Shown here: positions 1 through 8,006 of the stretch, in pieces | How positions within the stretch are numbered: the first letter of the stretch is position 1 | Layout: each line of letters opens with the position of its first letter | NCBI RefSeq assembly: GCF_035916755.1 | Contig: NZ_JAYWIX010000002.1 | Location: 186,001 to 250,000, forward strand | Length of the DNA stretch: 64,000 nucleotides | Source: Rothia sp035916755 | Lineage (GTDB): Bacteria > Actinomycetota > Actinomycetes > Actinomycetales > Micrococcaceae | Direction: 5' to 3' | Notes under the pieces: model-generated | Seen by the model: only the letters and a program-made list of their open reading frames with translations | Told to the model about the DNA's origin: nothing | The model's database searches: none | Program-made: the position numbers and the translations under genes

Positions 1-715
1 GGTCACGGGCAGTCTGCGCCATGCGAGCCAGCTCGTCGGCTCCAGCCTGGGGCTCAGCGGCCTCGATACCCGAAATCTTGCCGTTGTCGAACCAGAGGCG
101 CAGGGCGCCGTCCGATGCGGTGATGACGGCGGTTGCCTCGGTGTCCCAGGCAATGTGGGCACCGCGCAGCTTGGCGTAGGAGTCTACGGCGCGCAGGTGG
201 TTCACGGCGGTGCCGGTCTGCAGGGCCTGGGCCATGACCTGGCCCATGCGGTTAACGGTGGGGGCCTCAAGTTCAAGCTGGCTGCCATCGAGCAGAATCC
301 AAGCGCGGACGCCCGCACCGGCGGTTACAGGGTAGTGGGCGTAGATGCCGGTCAGGGCCTTGGAAGCCAAGGTCAGCTTGCGGGCTAGGCCCGAGTCGAG
401 GGGGAGCTCGTCGGTGGTGAGCTCAGAGATGCTGTGCTTCGCTCCGCCTTCACGCGCCTGGATTGCTGCCGAAACGACGCGGTCGGGGAAGTGACCGAGC
501 TCCTGCCAGGACCAGATCCAGGAACCGCGGTTCTCAGATTCGGTGCCCAGCAGGTAGGGGGTGAGGCTTACGGAAGCATCAGACTGGAGGGTGAATGACG
601 GTGCAGAGAAGTCCACCGTCCATTCTGCGCCGCCGCTGATTTCAGCAAGACGGGCCTGGTACTCGGTGGAGATAAAGATTGAATCGTCAATCAGATCCTG
701 CAGTGTAGTAGTCAT
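1..715 (-). CDS. DUF6882-type protein, C-terminus cut by window edge
   Basis: The reading frame runs leftward from an ATG at 713-715 (protein begins MTTTLQDLIDDSIF) and stays open to base 1, so about 238 residues are visible and the C-terminus lies outside. Trp-rich motifs such as GSWIWSWQELGHFP and a late ILLDGSQL segment resemble the DUF6882 family, whose function is unknown. No signal peptide or membrane segment is seen, so it is probably cytosolic. A -10-like TAGCCT ends 7 bases before the ATG and there is no Shine-Dalgarno sequence, which suggests a leaderless message. It is divergent from the gene at 961. The family name comes from memory of the motif pattern; the reading frame itself is clear. 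Confidence 0.75.
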   Translation of the reverse strand, partial: MTTTLQDLIDDSIFISTEYQARLAEISGGAEWTVDFSAPSFTLQSDASVSLTPYLLGTESENRGSWIWSWQELGHFPDRVVSAAIQAREGGAKHSISELTTDELPLDSGLARKLTLASKALTGIYAHYPVTAGAGVRAWILLDGSQLELEAPTVNRMGQVMAQALQTGTAVNHLRAVDSYAKLRGAHIAWDTEATAVITASDGALRLWFDNGKISGIEAAEPQAGADELARMAQTARD

Positions 716-722
716 ACGGTCA

Positions 723-728
723 AGGCTA
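723..728 (-). promoter_or_regulatory. -10 hexamer of a probable leaderless promoter
   Basis: On the minus strand TAGCCT is followed by seven bases and then the ATG at 715. No ribosome-binding site lies between. The -35 region has no good match. Confidence 0.4.
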
Positions 729-960
729 GCAACTCTTGCGGTGCTCCCGCACCTTTTTGCCGCGGTAAGAGCTTGAATTTCTGATATATTCAGCTACCTC
801 CCCGCAACTGGGGGTGGATCACCCAGCGAGAAGGGCGGTGTACTCTGCCCCGGTGCGGGTAGTTTCTTGGTTTAATAGGGGAGATAACTCGCACCCTGTG
901 GCCCTGCTACCCGTGTAGCGCCGCGCAGGGTTTTGCTTCGCCCAAACCTTCAGGAACAGT

Positions 961-2268
961 ATGTCGCCCTCTTCGCCCCGTTACACCGAGATTGAACGCC
1001 CCGCTATGGTGCAAGATGCCCTGAACGCTATCGGTAGCTGGATGCTGGGTACGGTCAAGGTTGAACCCGGCTGGAATGAGCTGGTGCTCGATATCAAGCC
1101 CCTGTCTGAGACCGTTTTTGTGCGTATTACCGAATCACGCGATGAGCAGGACTATGTGGGTACCGTGGGCCCGGTGAAGTCAGATAGCCCGGTACTGCCC
1201 GCTATCGAACAGCTGCAGCATGCCTCTTTTGTTGAGGGGGAAGGCACCTGGTTCACCGCTTCTGTGGTGATTACCGCCAGCAACTGGCCTGAGCCCCAGT
1301 ACCAGATCGGGGCCTCCTACGACCGTGCCCACGAGCCGGTGGACTGGAAGGGCGAGGGCCGCCTGAGTGCCCGCGATATCCGCGCCCACTTTGAGCTTTT
1401 CCCCCGTGACCCCGAGCATGTGCCTGACTGGGCCGCTGTGCGTCTGGCAGGACGCCGGGGCGCAGGTTTTGCTGAGCCCGGTGGGGAAGGGGGCCTGCCG
1501 GTAGGCCCCGTTAACCGCTACCTGACCGAGGCCCTGGCGGGCTTCGCAGCTGCCAGAAGCGAGCAGTCCTTGGCGAACGTCGTCCGTACCGCCCAGGGCG
1601 GCAATCTTATTATGGATATCTCCCAGAGCACCCTCACACCCGAGGGCACCCCCCAGCTCAACTACCAGGTACTCCGCCTGGCCAACGGTATGCGGGCCCT
1701 GACCGCCTACACGGCAACAGAACCGGCCCAGGCCTATTCGACCCAGGTGCTGAACGAACCTAACCCCCGCCTGGTGGTAGAACACGCCATGAAGGTTTTC
1801 ATGCAGGTGGCCCACGACGACAGCATCGACGTGCTGGTGCTTGACCCCGGTAGCGACCACGAATGCTTCATCGAAAAGGCCCAGATTCAGTGGGTGCTGG
1901 GATCTCCCCACAACATGCCTGCCCAGCGGGCTTTGCTCGAAGAAAATATGCACGATCTGCTCATGGCGCTGACCGCACCTGCCTCGGTTCTGCTGCTGGG
2001 GGTGCGGGTTGACGATTCTGCAGGCCGCCCCGTCATGCTCAAGAAGGACGACGAGAGCGAAGAGAACGTCGCCCTGGTCTTTACCACCTCTGCCGAGGTC
2101 GCTGCCCTCGACCCCACCCTAGTGGTGCGAAGCGCCCCGGCCCTGGACGTCCTGAAGCTTCTCGCCGCCGGCACGAGCAGCTCTGTGCGTATCAATGCCC
2201 TGGCCCCCCACGCCACTCTCCCCATGGAACAGGTCCGCCAGCTCATTTCAGTAGTAGAATCACAGTAA
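961..2268 (+). CDS. SseB-like domain hypothetical protein
   Basis: A 435-residue protein of unknown function. The C-terminal half (roughly residues 200-430) resembles the SseB N-terminal-like fold: it contains LTAYTATEPAQAYS, then DVLVLDPGSD, an arrangement typical of SseB-family proteins (changeable surface proteins sometimes linked to type VII secretion or toxin immunity). The N-terminal half (about 1-130) carries conserved Trp and acidic residues (WKGEGRLSARDI) that recall YezG/DUF600-type immunity proteins, but this is weak. No signal peptide or TM segment is visible. The start ATG follows AGGAACAGT, a usable Shine-Dalgarno. It lies 28 bases before the MMPL transporter and may share its transcript. 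Confidence 0.7.
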   Translation: MSPSSPRYTEIERPAMVQDALNAIGSWMLGTVKVEPGWNELVLDIKPLSETVFVRITESRDEQDYVGTVGPVKSDSPVLPAIEQLQHASFVEGEGTWFTASVVITASNWPEPQYQIGASYDRAHEPVDWKGEGRLSARDIRAHFELFPRDPEHVPDWAAVRLAGRRGAGFAEPGGEGGLPVGPVNRYLTEALAGFAAARSEQSLANVVRTAQGGNLIMDISQSTLTPEGTPQLNYQVLRLANGMRALTAYTATEPAQAYSTQVLNEPNPRLVVEHAMKVFMQVAHDDSIDVLVLDPGSDHECFIEKAQIQWVLGSPHNMPAQRALLEENMHDLLMALTAPASVLLLGVRVDDSAGRPVMLKKDDESEENVALVFTTSAEVAALDPTLVVRSAPALDVLKLLAAGTSSSVRINALAPHATLPMEQVRQLISVVESQ

Positions 2269-2296
2269 ACCCCCGCCTCTTACCCAGGAGTTCCCC

Positions 2297-4753
2297 ATGA
2301 CCGGTGCCCTGCGCACGCTCGGCCTTACCGCGGCTCGTCATGCCCGCGCCACTATTGTGCTGTGGCTGGTGCTTCTGATCCTTGCCGGTGTGGGGGCACT
2401 GACTCTAGCCCGCGGCGCAACCGCCAGCTACACCATGCCGGGGGCCTCCTTTGAGGCGGTACGCGAAGACCTCCAGGCTAAGATTCCCGACAACGGTATC
2501 TCCAGCGGCTACGTGGTACTAGAGGCCGAGAGCGGCTTCAACGACACCCAGAAGCAGGCTATCGCCCAGGCCGTCACCACAATTGACCAGCTGCCCGAGG
2601 TTGCTGGCTCCCTCGACCCCTTTGTAGCGGCGGACGCCGTGACCCAGGCGTCCGTGCAGCTTGAGGACGCTAAAGCCCAGCTAGCCCAAGCCAAGGCACA
2701 GATTGATGAGGGCCAGGCCCAGCTGGACGCCGCCAAAGCGGCCCTTCCTGAGGGCCTGAGCGCCGAAGAAATCGCCGCTCTTGCCCCCGATCTGGCAACC
2801 CAGGAAGCCGCCCTGGCCGAAGCCCGCACCACCCTGCGCGCGAACCAGGATAAGGTCGATGCCGCCCAGTGTGAGCTTGACGCGGCAGCCGATGCCAACA
2901 TGGTGAGCGAAGACGGCACCGCAGCCATCGTCAATATTGCCTTCAACCAGGACACCAACTCCCTACCCACCTCGGTACGGGAAGAAGTCTTTAGCACCTT
3001 TGATACGCTCAAAGACACCGGCCTGACCGTCAACTACAGCTACGAGCTCGACCAGGACGTCAGTGACGTCTTTGGCATCTCAGAAATCATTGGCCTGGTC
3101 GTGGCCTTTATCGTCCTGCTGATTACCCTGGGTACGGTCGTAGCTGCCGGTCTACCCCTGGTGCTTGCCCTGATTGGAGCCGGTACCGCCGTTGCCCTGG
3201 TCTACACCAGCACCGCCTTTATCGGCATGACCGCAACCGACCCCGTCCTCGCCCTCATGCTGGGCCTGGGCGTCGGCATCGATTATGCCCTGCTGATTCT
3301 CTACCGCTTCCGCGAAGAACTGCGCGACGGCGCCGACGTGCTCGATGCGGTAGGCACCGCCAACTCAACCGCGGGCCACTCCGTGCTCTTCGCTGGCATG
3401 ACCAACATCATCGCCCTCTCAGCCCTCTGCCTCACCGGCCTGCCCTTCCTGGCCATCATGGGCTTTGCCGGGGCCTTCGCCGTAGCCCTGGTCGTGGCTT
3501 CCTCCCTGACCCTGGTACCGGCCGTCCTGAGCCTGCTGGGCACCCGCCTGCTGACCCGCGCCCAGCGGGAAGAACTCACCCAGCTCAACCTGGCCCGCAC
3601 CCAGGAAATCCAGGTACCCCGCAACCGCCGCGAAGCCTTCGCCGAAATCGAAGCCGCCTACAAGGGCTGGGGCGGCTTCGTCACCCGCCACCCCTTCGCC
3701 ATGACCTTCGTAGCGGTAGCCGTGCTGGTACTGGCCATCATTCCCACCACCTCCCTCCGCCTGGGCCTGCCTGATGGTTCCTACCAGGCCACCGACTCAA
3801 CCTCCTACCAGGCCTACCAGACTATCTCCGAAAAGTTCGGCGAAGGCGTCAATGGGCCCATCATCGCGGGCCTGACCCTCACCGTCCCCGGCGACGAAGC
3901 CCGCCTGCGTGACGTAGCCCTCGACGTGGCCGACCGCCTCAAAAACAACAAAATTGAAAGCGTTGCCATCGTCGCTACCAGTGACGACAACGCCACCGCC
4001 ATCCTGGCCTTCTTCCCCACCGAAGGCCCCTCAGCAGACAGCACCCTCGCCACCGTTCACTCCATGAACGACAAGCTAGAAGCCACCGAAAAAGCCACCG
4101 CAACCACCATCGGCCTGACCGGCTCTACCGTGGCTAACATCGAGATTTCAGAGCGAATCTCAAGCTCTATCCCGCTCTACCTCGGGGTCGTGATTGCCCT
4201 CTGCCTGGTGCTCATGGCCTTTGTCTTCCGCTCCATCATCGTGCCGGTCATGGCCACCATCGGCTTCCTGCTCTCCACCCTGGCCTCCTTCGGCGCCGTC
4301 GTCGCCGTCTACCAGTGGGGCTGGCTCGCCGACGTCTTCGGCGTCACCCAGCCCGGCCCCATCCTGGCCTTCCTGCCCATCCTGCTGATCGGCATCCTTT
4401 TCGGCCTCTCGGTGGACTACCAAATCTTCATCGTCTCGGGCATGCGAGATGCCCACCGTCAGGGCCACTCGGCAGGCGACGCCGTTGTACTGGGCTACAA
4501 GCAGGGCGGGGCCGTTGTGACCGCCTGCGGCGTCATCATGGTCGCCGTTTTCGCCGGCTTCATCTTCTCCCACCTCACCGCCGTGCGCCCCATCGGCTTC
4601 GCCCTAGCTCTGGGCGTTGCTATGGACGCCTTCCTGATCCGCACCACCTTCATCCCGGCCACCATGTACCTGCTGGGCGAAGCCGCCTGGTGGTGGCCCT
4701 TTGAGAAGAAGGAACGCGACGAAGAAGACGCCCCCAAGCACATCGCCGAATAA
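2297..4753 (+). CDS. MMPL/RND-family membrane transporter
   Basis: An 818-residue MMPL-family exporter with two repeated halves. The first TM segment is near residues 18-36. An extracytoplasmic loop follows that contains a heptad-like, Ala/Gln-rich coiled coil (about 115-200, QASVQLEDAKAQLAQAK), similar to that in YhgE/Pip-type proteins. Each membrane half has the Asp-Tyr pair of the proton relay: GVGIDYALL in the first and GLSVDYQIF in the second. Actinobacterial members export lipids, siderophores or drugs by proton motive force; the substrate here cannot be told. The start ATG has a good AGGAG 6 bases upstream. It is followed by a bidirectional terminator shared with the convergent catalase gene. 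Confidence 0.9.
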   Translation: MTGALRTLGLTAARHARATIVLWLVLLILAGVGALTLARGATASYTMPGASFEAVREDLQAKIPDNGISSGYVVLEAESGFNDTQKQAIAQAVTTIDQLPEVAGSLDPFVAADAVTQASVQLEDAKAQLAQAKAQIDEGQAQLDAAKAALPEGLSAEEIAALAPDLATQEAALAEARTTLRANQDKVDAAQCELDAAADANMVSEDGTAAIVNIAFNQDTNSLPTSVREEVFSTFDTLKDTGLTVNYSYELDQDVSDVFGISEIIGLVVAFIVLLITLGTVVAAGLPLVLALIGAGTAVALVYTSTAFIGMTATDPVLALMLGLGVGIDYALLILYRFREELRDGADVLDAVGTANSTAGHSVLFAGMTNIIALSALCLTGLPFLAIMGFAGAFAVALVVASSLTLVPAVLSLLGTRLLTRAQREELTQLNLARTQEIQVPRNRREAFAEIEAAYKGWGGFVTRHPFAMTFVAVAVLVLAIIPTTSLRLGLPDGSYQATDSTSYQAYQTISEKFGEGVNGPIIAGLTLTVPGDEARLRDVALDVADRLKNNKIESVAIVATSDDNATAILAFFPTEGPSADSTLATVHSMNDKLEATEKATATTIGLTGSTVANIEISERISSSIPLYLGVVIALCLVLMAFVFRSIIVPVMATIGFLLSTLASFGAVVAVYQWGWLADVFGVTQPGPILAFLPILLIGILFGLSVDYQIFIVSGMRDAHRQGHSAGDAVVLGYKQGGAVVTACGVIMVAVFAGFIFSHLTAVRPIGFALALGVAMDAFLIRTTFIPATMYLLGEAAWWWPFEKKERDEEDAPKHIAE

Positions 4754-4827
4754 GGCGCGCTGCCCAATACAGCACAGCATCACATACAGCACAGCTCAGG
4801 GACCCGCCACACTTGCCCGCAACACAT

Positions 4828-4875
4828 AAAGCCGCCCCCGGCGTCCTTGATCATCAGGACGCCGGGGGCGGCTTT
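4828..4875. terminator. Bidirectional intrinsic terminator
   Basis: A 20-bp perfect stem (AAAGCCGCCCCCGGCGTCCT and its complement) with an 8-base loop lies between convergent genes. The A-run on one side and T-run on the other let it work in both directions. Confidence 0.9.
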
Positions 4876-4905
4876 CTTGCGAAAAGCTAGGCTTTGCCGC
4901 AGACC

Positions 4906-6408
4906 TTAGGCGGTCTGGGGAGTGGGCTCGTTGCTCTTCTCGTTGTTGTGCTTGTAGGCTTCACGCACGCGGGCGCCCAGCTCTTCGTGGACTGAATCCC
5001 AGTACTTGAAGGCACGCTCACGAATCTCGTCAGAGACAACAGCGCCAACGTGACCCGCGATGTTCTCAACCAGACGGGCCTTAGCGGCATCGTCCATGAC
5101 ATCGGCGTAGAGGGTGCGTGCCTGGCCGAAGTCATCGTCCTCAGCGTGCAGGGTGGCAGCAGCACGAACCAGGGCGCCATCAGCTTCCCAAGAACCCTCA
5201 CCGGCGCGGGCAGCGTCAGCGTGGGGGCCACCGAAGGTGTTGGGGGCGTAGACGGGGGTATCGGGGCTGTTGAAGGTGTAGCGCATAGCGCCGTCCTGGC
5301 TGTAGTTGTTCACTTCAGCGTTCTTCGCGTAGTTGACGGGCAGGTCAGCGAAGTTGGTGCCCACACGGTAGCGGTGCGCATCGGGGTAGGAGAAGATACG
5401 GCCCAGCAGCATCTTGTCGGGGGAAGCTGCGATACCCGGAACGAAGTTGGAGGGTGAGAAGGTAGCCTGCTCAATCTGAGCGAAGAAGTTCTCGGGGTTC
5501 TTGTTCAGGGTCATCTTACCCACCTTGATCAGGGGGTAGTCAGCGTGGGGCCAGACCTTGGTCAGGTCGAAGGGGTTGAAGCGGTAGGTCTTGGCGTCCT
5601 CGTAGGGCATGACCTGAACGTAGAGAGTCCATGAGGGGAACTCGCCGCGCTCGATAGCCTCGTAGAGGTCCTGACGGTGGTAGTCAGCGTTTTCGCCAGC
5701 GATACGCTCAGCATCAGCACCGGTCAGGAAGTCGTTGCCCTGGTCGGTCTTGAAGTGGTACTTGACCCAGAAACGCTCACCTTCGGCGTTGATCCACTGG
5801 TAGGTATGTGAACCGAAGCCATCCATGTGGCGCAGGGTAGCGGGGATGCCGCGGTCACCCATGAGCCAGGTTACCTGGTGGGCTGACTCGGTGCGCAGGC
5901 TCCAGAAGTCCCACTGCATGTCGTTGTTGCGCAGGCCGTTTCCGGGTAGACGCTTCTGGGAGTGGATGAAGTCGGGGAACTTGATGGCGTCGCGGATGAA
6001 GAAGACGGGGGTGTTGTTACCGACCAGGTCGTAGTTGCCCTCGGTGGTGTAGAACTTGACCGCAAAACCGCGGGGGTCGCGCCAGGTGTCGGGTGAACCC
6101 TGCTCACCGGCAACGGTGGAGAAACGAATCAGCATCTCGGTGGATACACCGGGCTGGAAGAGGGCTGCACGGGTGTACTTGGAGACATCTTCGGTGGTCT
6201 CAAAGATACCGAAGGCGCCGGTGCCCTTGGCGTGCACGACGCGCTCGGGGACGCGCTCGCGGTTGAACTGGGCGAGCTTCTCAACGGTGTAGGCGTCGTG
6301 CAGGACGATGGGGCCGTCGGCACCTACGGTCAGGGAGTCGTTGTCTGAGGCAACGGGGGCACCCTGGGTGGTGGTGGTAAATGAACCGGGCTTAATCGGG
6401 TTGTTCAT
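4906..6408 (-). CDS. katA: Catalase, monofunctional heme type
   Basis: A 500-residue small-subunit (clade 3-like) heme catalase that splits hydrogen peroxide into water and oxygen in the cytosol. The distal histidine is His59 in RVVHAKGTGAFG, the catalytic asparagine is near Asn132 in LVGNNTPVFFIRD, and the proximal heme ligand is Tyr341 in RIFSYPDAHRYRVG. The length is normal for the clade. It begins with ATG after AGGAAAG. The Fur-type regulator gene lies 86 bases upstream in the same direction, so the two probably form one peroxide/iron-controlled operon, like furA-katG of mycobacteria but with a monofunctional catalase in place of KatG. Confidence 0.97.
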   Translation of the reverse strand: MNNPIKPGSFTTTTQGAPVASDNDSLTVGADGPIVLHDAYTVEKLAQFNRERVPERVVHAKGTGAFGIFETTEDVSKYTRAALFQPGVSTEMLIRFSTVAGEQGSPDTWRDPRGFAVKFYTTEGNYDLVGNNTPVFFIRDAIKFPDFIHSQKRLPGNGLRNNDMQWDFWSLRTESAHQVTWLMGDRGIPATLRHMDGFGSHTYQWINAEGERFWVKYHFKTDQGNDFLTGADAERIAGENADYHRQDLYEAIERGEFPSWTLYVQVMPYEDAKTYRFNPFDLTKVWPHADYPLIKVGKMTLNKNPENFFAQIEQATFSPSNFVPGIAASPDKMLLGRIFSYPDAHRYRVGTNFADLPVNYAKNAEVNNYSQDGAMRYTFNSPDTPVYAPNTFGGPHADAARAGEGSWEADGALVRAAATLHAEDDDFGQARTLYADVMDDAAKARLVENIAGHVGAVVSDEIRERAFKYWDSVHEELGARVREAYKHNNEKSNEPTPQTA

Positions 6409-6494
6409 TTTTCCTACTTTCCTGTGTGGGGTTGTTTTCTGCCTGTCTCTAGGGGCGGTTCTAGTAGGCAGGCAGAGGGTGATGACGCTCTGCC

Positions 6495-7046
6495 CTAGCT
6501 GGCTAGTGCCTGGTTGACGGCTGCCTGCTGGGCGAGGGCCACTTCTTTTTCGTCGGCGTTTTGGCAGTCGGCGCAGATGCCTCGGTAGAGCACATCGGCG
6601 CTGAGAAGAGCCATGCCGTGAAAATCGCTGGGGGTCAGGCAGGGGGCGGCCCCGATGGCGCAGTCCACGTCTTCGACCTTGCCGCAGCGGATGCAGTAGG
6701 CGTGGTGGTGGTTGTCGCCGGTGCGGGTCTCGTAGAGCCCTGCTGATCCCGGTGGTTCGAACTTGCGGAGCATATTGATGTCGGTGAGGTCGGCAAGGAC
6801 GACGTAGACCGACTGCACGGTGATGCCCGGCAGCTCCTGGCGGACGGCCGTGACCACGGCGTCTGCGGTGGAGTGGGGGTTATCGTGTACAGCGGCAAGC
6901 ACGGCGAGGCGCTGCTTGGTGACGCGGCGGCCCTTGGCTCGGAGCTGGGCTGACCAGGCTTCTTGGTGAGCGCTGGCGGGGGTTTCGGTGCTGCCGGGGA
7001 TGTGGCTGCAGCCGTTTGCTCCGAGGGTGCTTGTTGTTGACATCAT
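6495..7046 (-). CDS. furA: Fur-family transcriptional repressor (FurA/PerR-like)
   Basis: A 183-residue Fur-family regulator with a winged helix in the N-terminal half (AQLRAKGRRVTKQRLAVL and TVQSVYVVLADL) and a metal-binding half with the HHH cluster near residues 113-115. Structural zinc would be bound by two CXXC pairs, Cys118/Cys121 (CIRC) and Cys158/Cys161 (CADC). An N-terminal extension of about 30 residues precedes the DNA-binding domain. Its place directly before catalase suggests peroxide or iron sensing. A perfectly placed palindrome overlaps its own promoter, so autoregulation is likely. FurA and PerR cannot be told apart from sequence alone. Confidence 0.93.
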   Translation of the reverse strand: MMSTTSTLGANGCSHIPGSTETPASAHQEAWSAQLRAKGRRVTKQRLAVLAAVHDNPHSTADAVVTAVRQELPGITVQSVYVVLADLTDINMLRKFEPPGSAGLYETRTGDNHHHAYCIRCGKVEDVDCAIGAAPCLTPSDFHGMALLSADVLYRGICADCQNADEKEVALAQQAAVNQALAS

Positions 7047-7052
7047 GTCACC

Positions 7053-7086
7053 ATAATATCCTTATTTTGAATCTTTCACAATAAGG
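7053..7086 (-). promoter_or_regulatory. furA-katA promoter with Fur-type palindromic operator
   Basis: On the minus strand TTGTGA (7081-7076), a 17-base spacer and TATTAT (7058-7053) form a promoter. The -10 ends 6 bases before the furA ATG, so the message is probably leaderless. A 27-bp palindrome at 7060-7086 (CCTTATT-N-TGAA, centre, TTCA-N-AATAAGG, with 11 of 12 arm bases paired) covers the -35 and spacer. This is the expected form and place for autorepression by the Fur protein. Confidence 0.8.
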
Positions 7087-7302
7087 TAAGGCTGGGTAGC
7101 CCCTCAAGAATGCCTGGGTTGAACCTTGGGTAAGGTAGTCCAGTAGGGGCACCCAGTTGGCTCTGCGTGGAAAGGAGGGAGGACGTCCGCACCTACCTAT
7201 TGCGAGCGATGCGGCGGCTTTGCCCGGCGTAGAGCTTCAAACTTTTAAAAAACTTTGAGGGGCAAAAGTGCTTGTCAAAGGTGTATTTGGGGGGGTCTGA
7301 AA

Positions 7303-7320
7303 AAGTTTTTTAAAAAACTT
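7303..7320. repeat. 18-bp perfect AT-rich palindrome
   Basis: AAGTTTTTTAAAAAACTT is a perfect palindrome in an otherwise GC-rich intergenic stretch. A related block, ACTTTTAAAAAACTTT, lies about 60 bases upstream (7241-7256). It may be a protein-binding site or a promoter-associated curved sequence. The remainder of 7087-7365 shows nothing else I can name. Confidence 0.4.
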
Positions 7321-7365
7321 CCTGTTTTCGCGTCATGAAACGGGCCTAAACGGCTCTTTATCTAT

Positions 7366-7912
7366 GACAGCGCAAAACTGTCGGGTGTGCCTACCGGTTT
7401 TCATGATCGGCTCGGTGGCACACCACCCCCAAACTGCTATGGGAAGCAGGGCGGGGAACAAGGGAATAAATCGTGCCCGTCAATCGTGGGGATTCGACGA
7501 GCACAACGGCACCTCGCCGGGACTAGGGGAAAACGCCCCGGCGCCCAAGGAGCCAACACTGTGATGTGTTAAGGTGCAGAGCCGCCGCTGCTGGAACTTA
7601 TCGAGCGGCTCTGCCCACCACACACAGGAAATAGCCACCGCACAGGGCCGTTCGCGGGTTCTGTGCCAGGGCAAACACATACAACCCAATACACTTCAGA
7701 TGCTTTCGCAGGCACTGAAACGCAAAGTGCCAACGCTGTTCGTGGGTGGTGGCACACAAGCTACACACTCACCACCGGCAGGCGGCACCTCCAGGGAAGG
7801 GGGAGCTGCTGCCACCAACAGAGGGTAGAGAGGCTCGCACCGCTTTACCGCTAGGGACAACACGGCCCGGCCCCCTATCACCGCATAGGGGCCGGGCCGT
7901 TGTTGTTCTTTC
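7366..7912 (+). ncRNA. Candidate structured noncoding RNA region
   Basis: No convincing protein frame exists between furA (ends at 7046 on its 5' side) and the sigma gene at 8007; short frames lack start signals. Instead there is a series of plus-strand hairpins: a 12-bp stem with one bulge at 7384-7424, a 7-bp stem around 7516-7548, a perfect 10-bp stem at 7576-7585/7605-7614, a 6-bp stem at 7640-7666 and one at 7727-7754, closed by a very strong terminator at 7857-7912. I looked for RNase P RNA, tmRNA and SRP RNA signatures and did not find them. The 5' end is unknown. It could instead be the leader of the sigma gene. Confidence 0.35.
7857..7912 (+). terminator. Strong intrinsic terminator
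   Basis: A stem of about 20 bp (ACAACACGGCCCGGCCCC and its near complement, with small bulges) around a CACCGC loop, followed by T-rich sequence. It ends the hairpin-rich region before the sigma-factor gene. Confidence 0.8.
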
Positions 7913-8006
7913 CACAAACTACTGCACACAGGGCATAATCCCGATAGACTAATAGAATGCCCCACCACTCTAACTAGGGGTAACTCGCATAAACCCAGGG
8001 ATTTTC

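Noticed and set aside
7366..7912. RNase P RNA, tmRNA or SRP RNA
   Set aside because: The conserved GAGGAAAGTCC and ACAGAAA blocks of RNase P, the tRNA-like ends of tmRNA and the SRP apical loop were not found on either strand.
7364..7968. Several 60-90-residue frames on both strands
   Set aside because: No ribosome-binding site, overlapping one another, odd composition (Cys, Trp, His rich); hairpins explain the region better.
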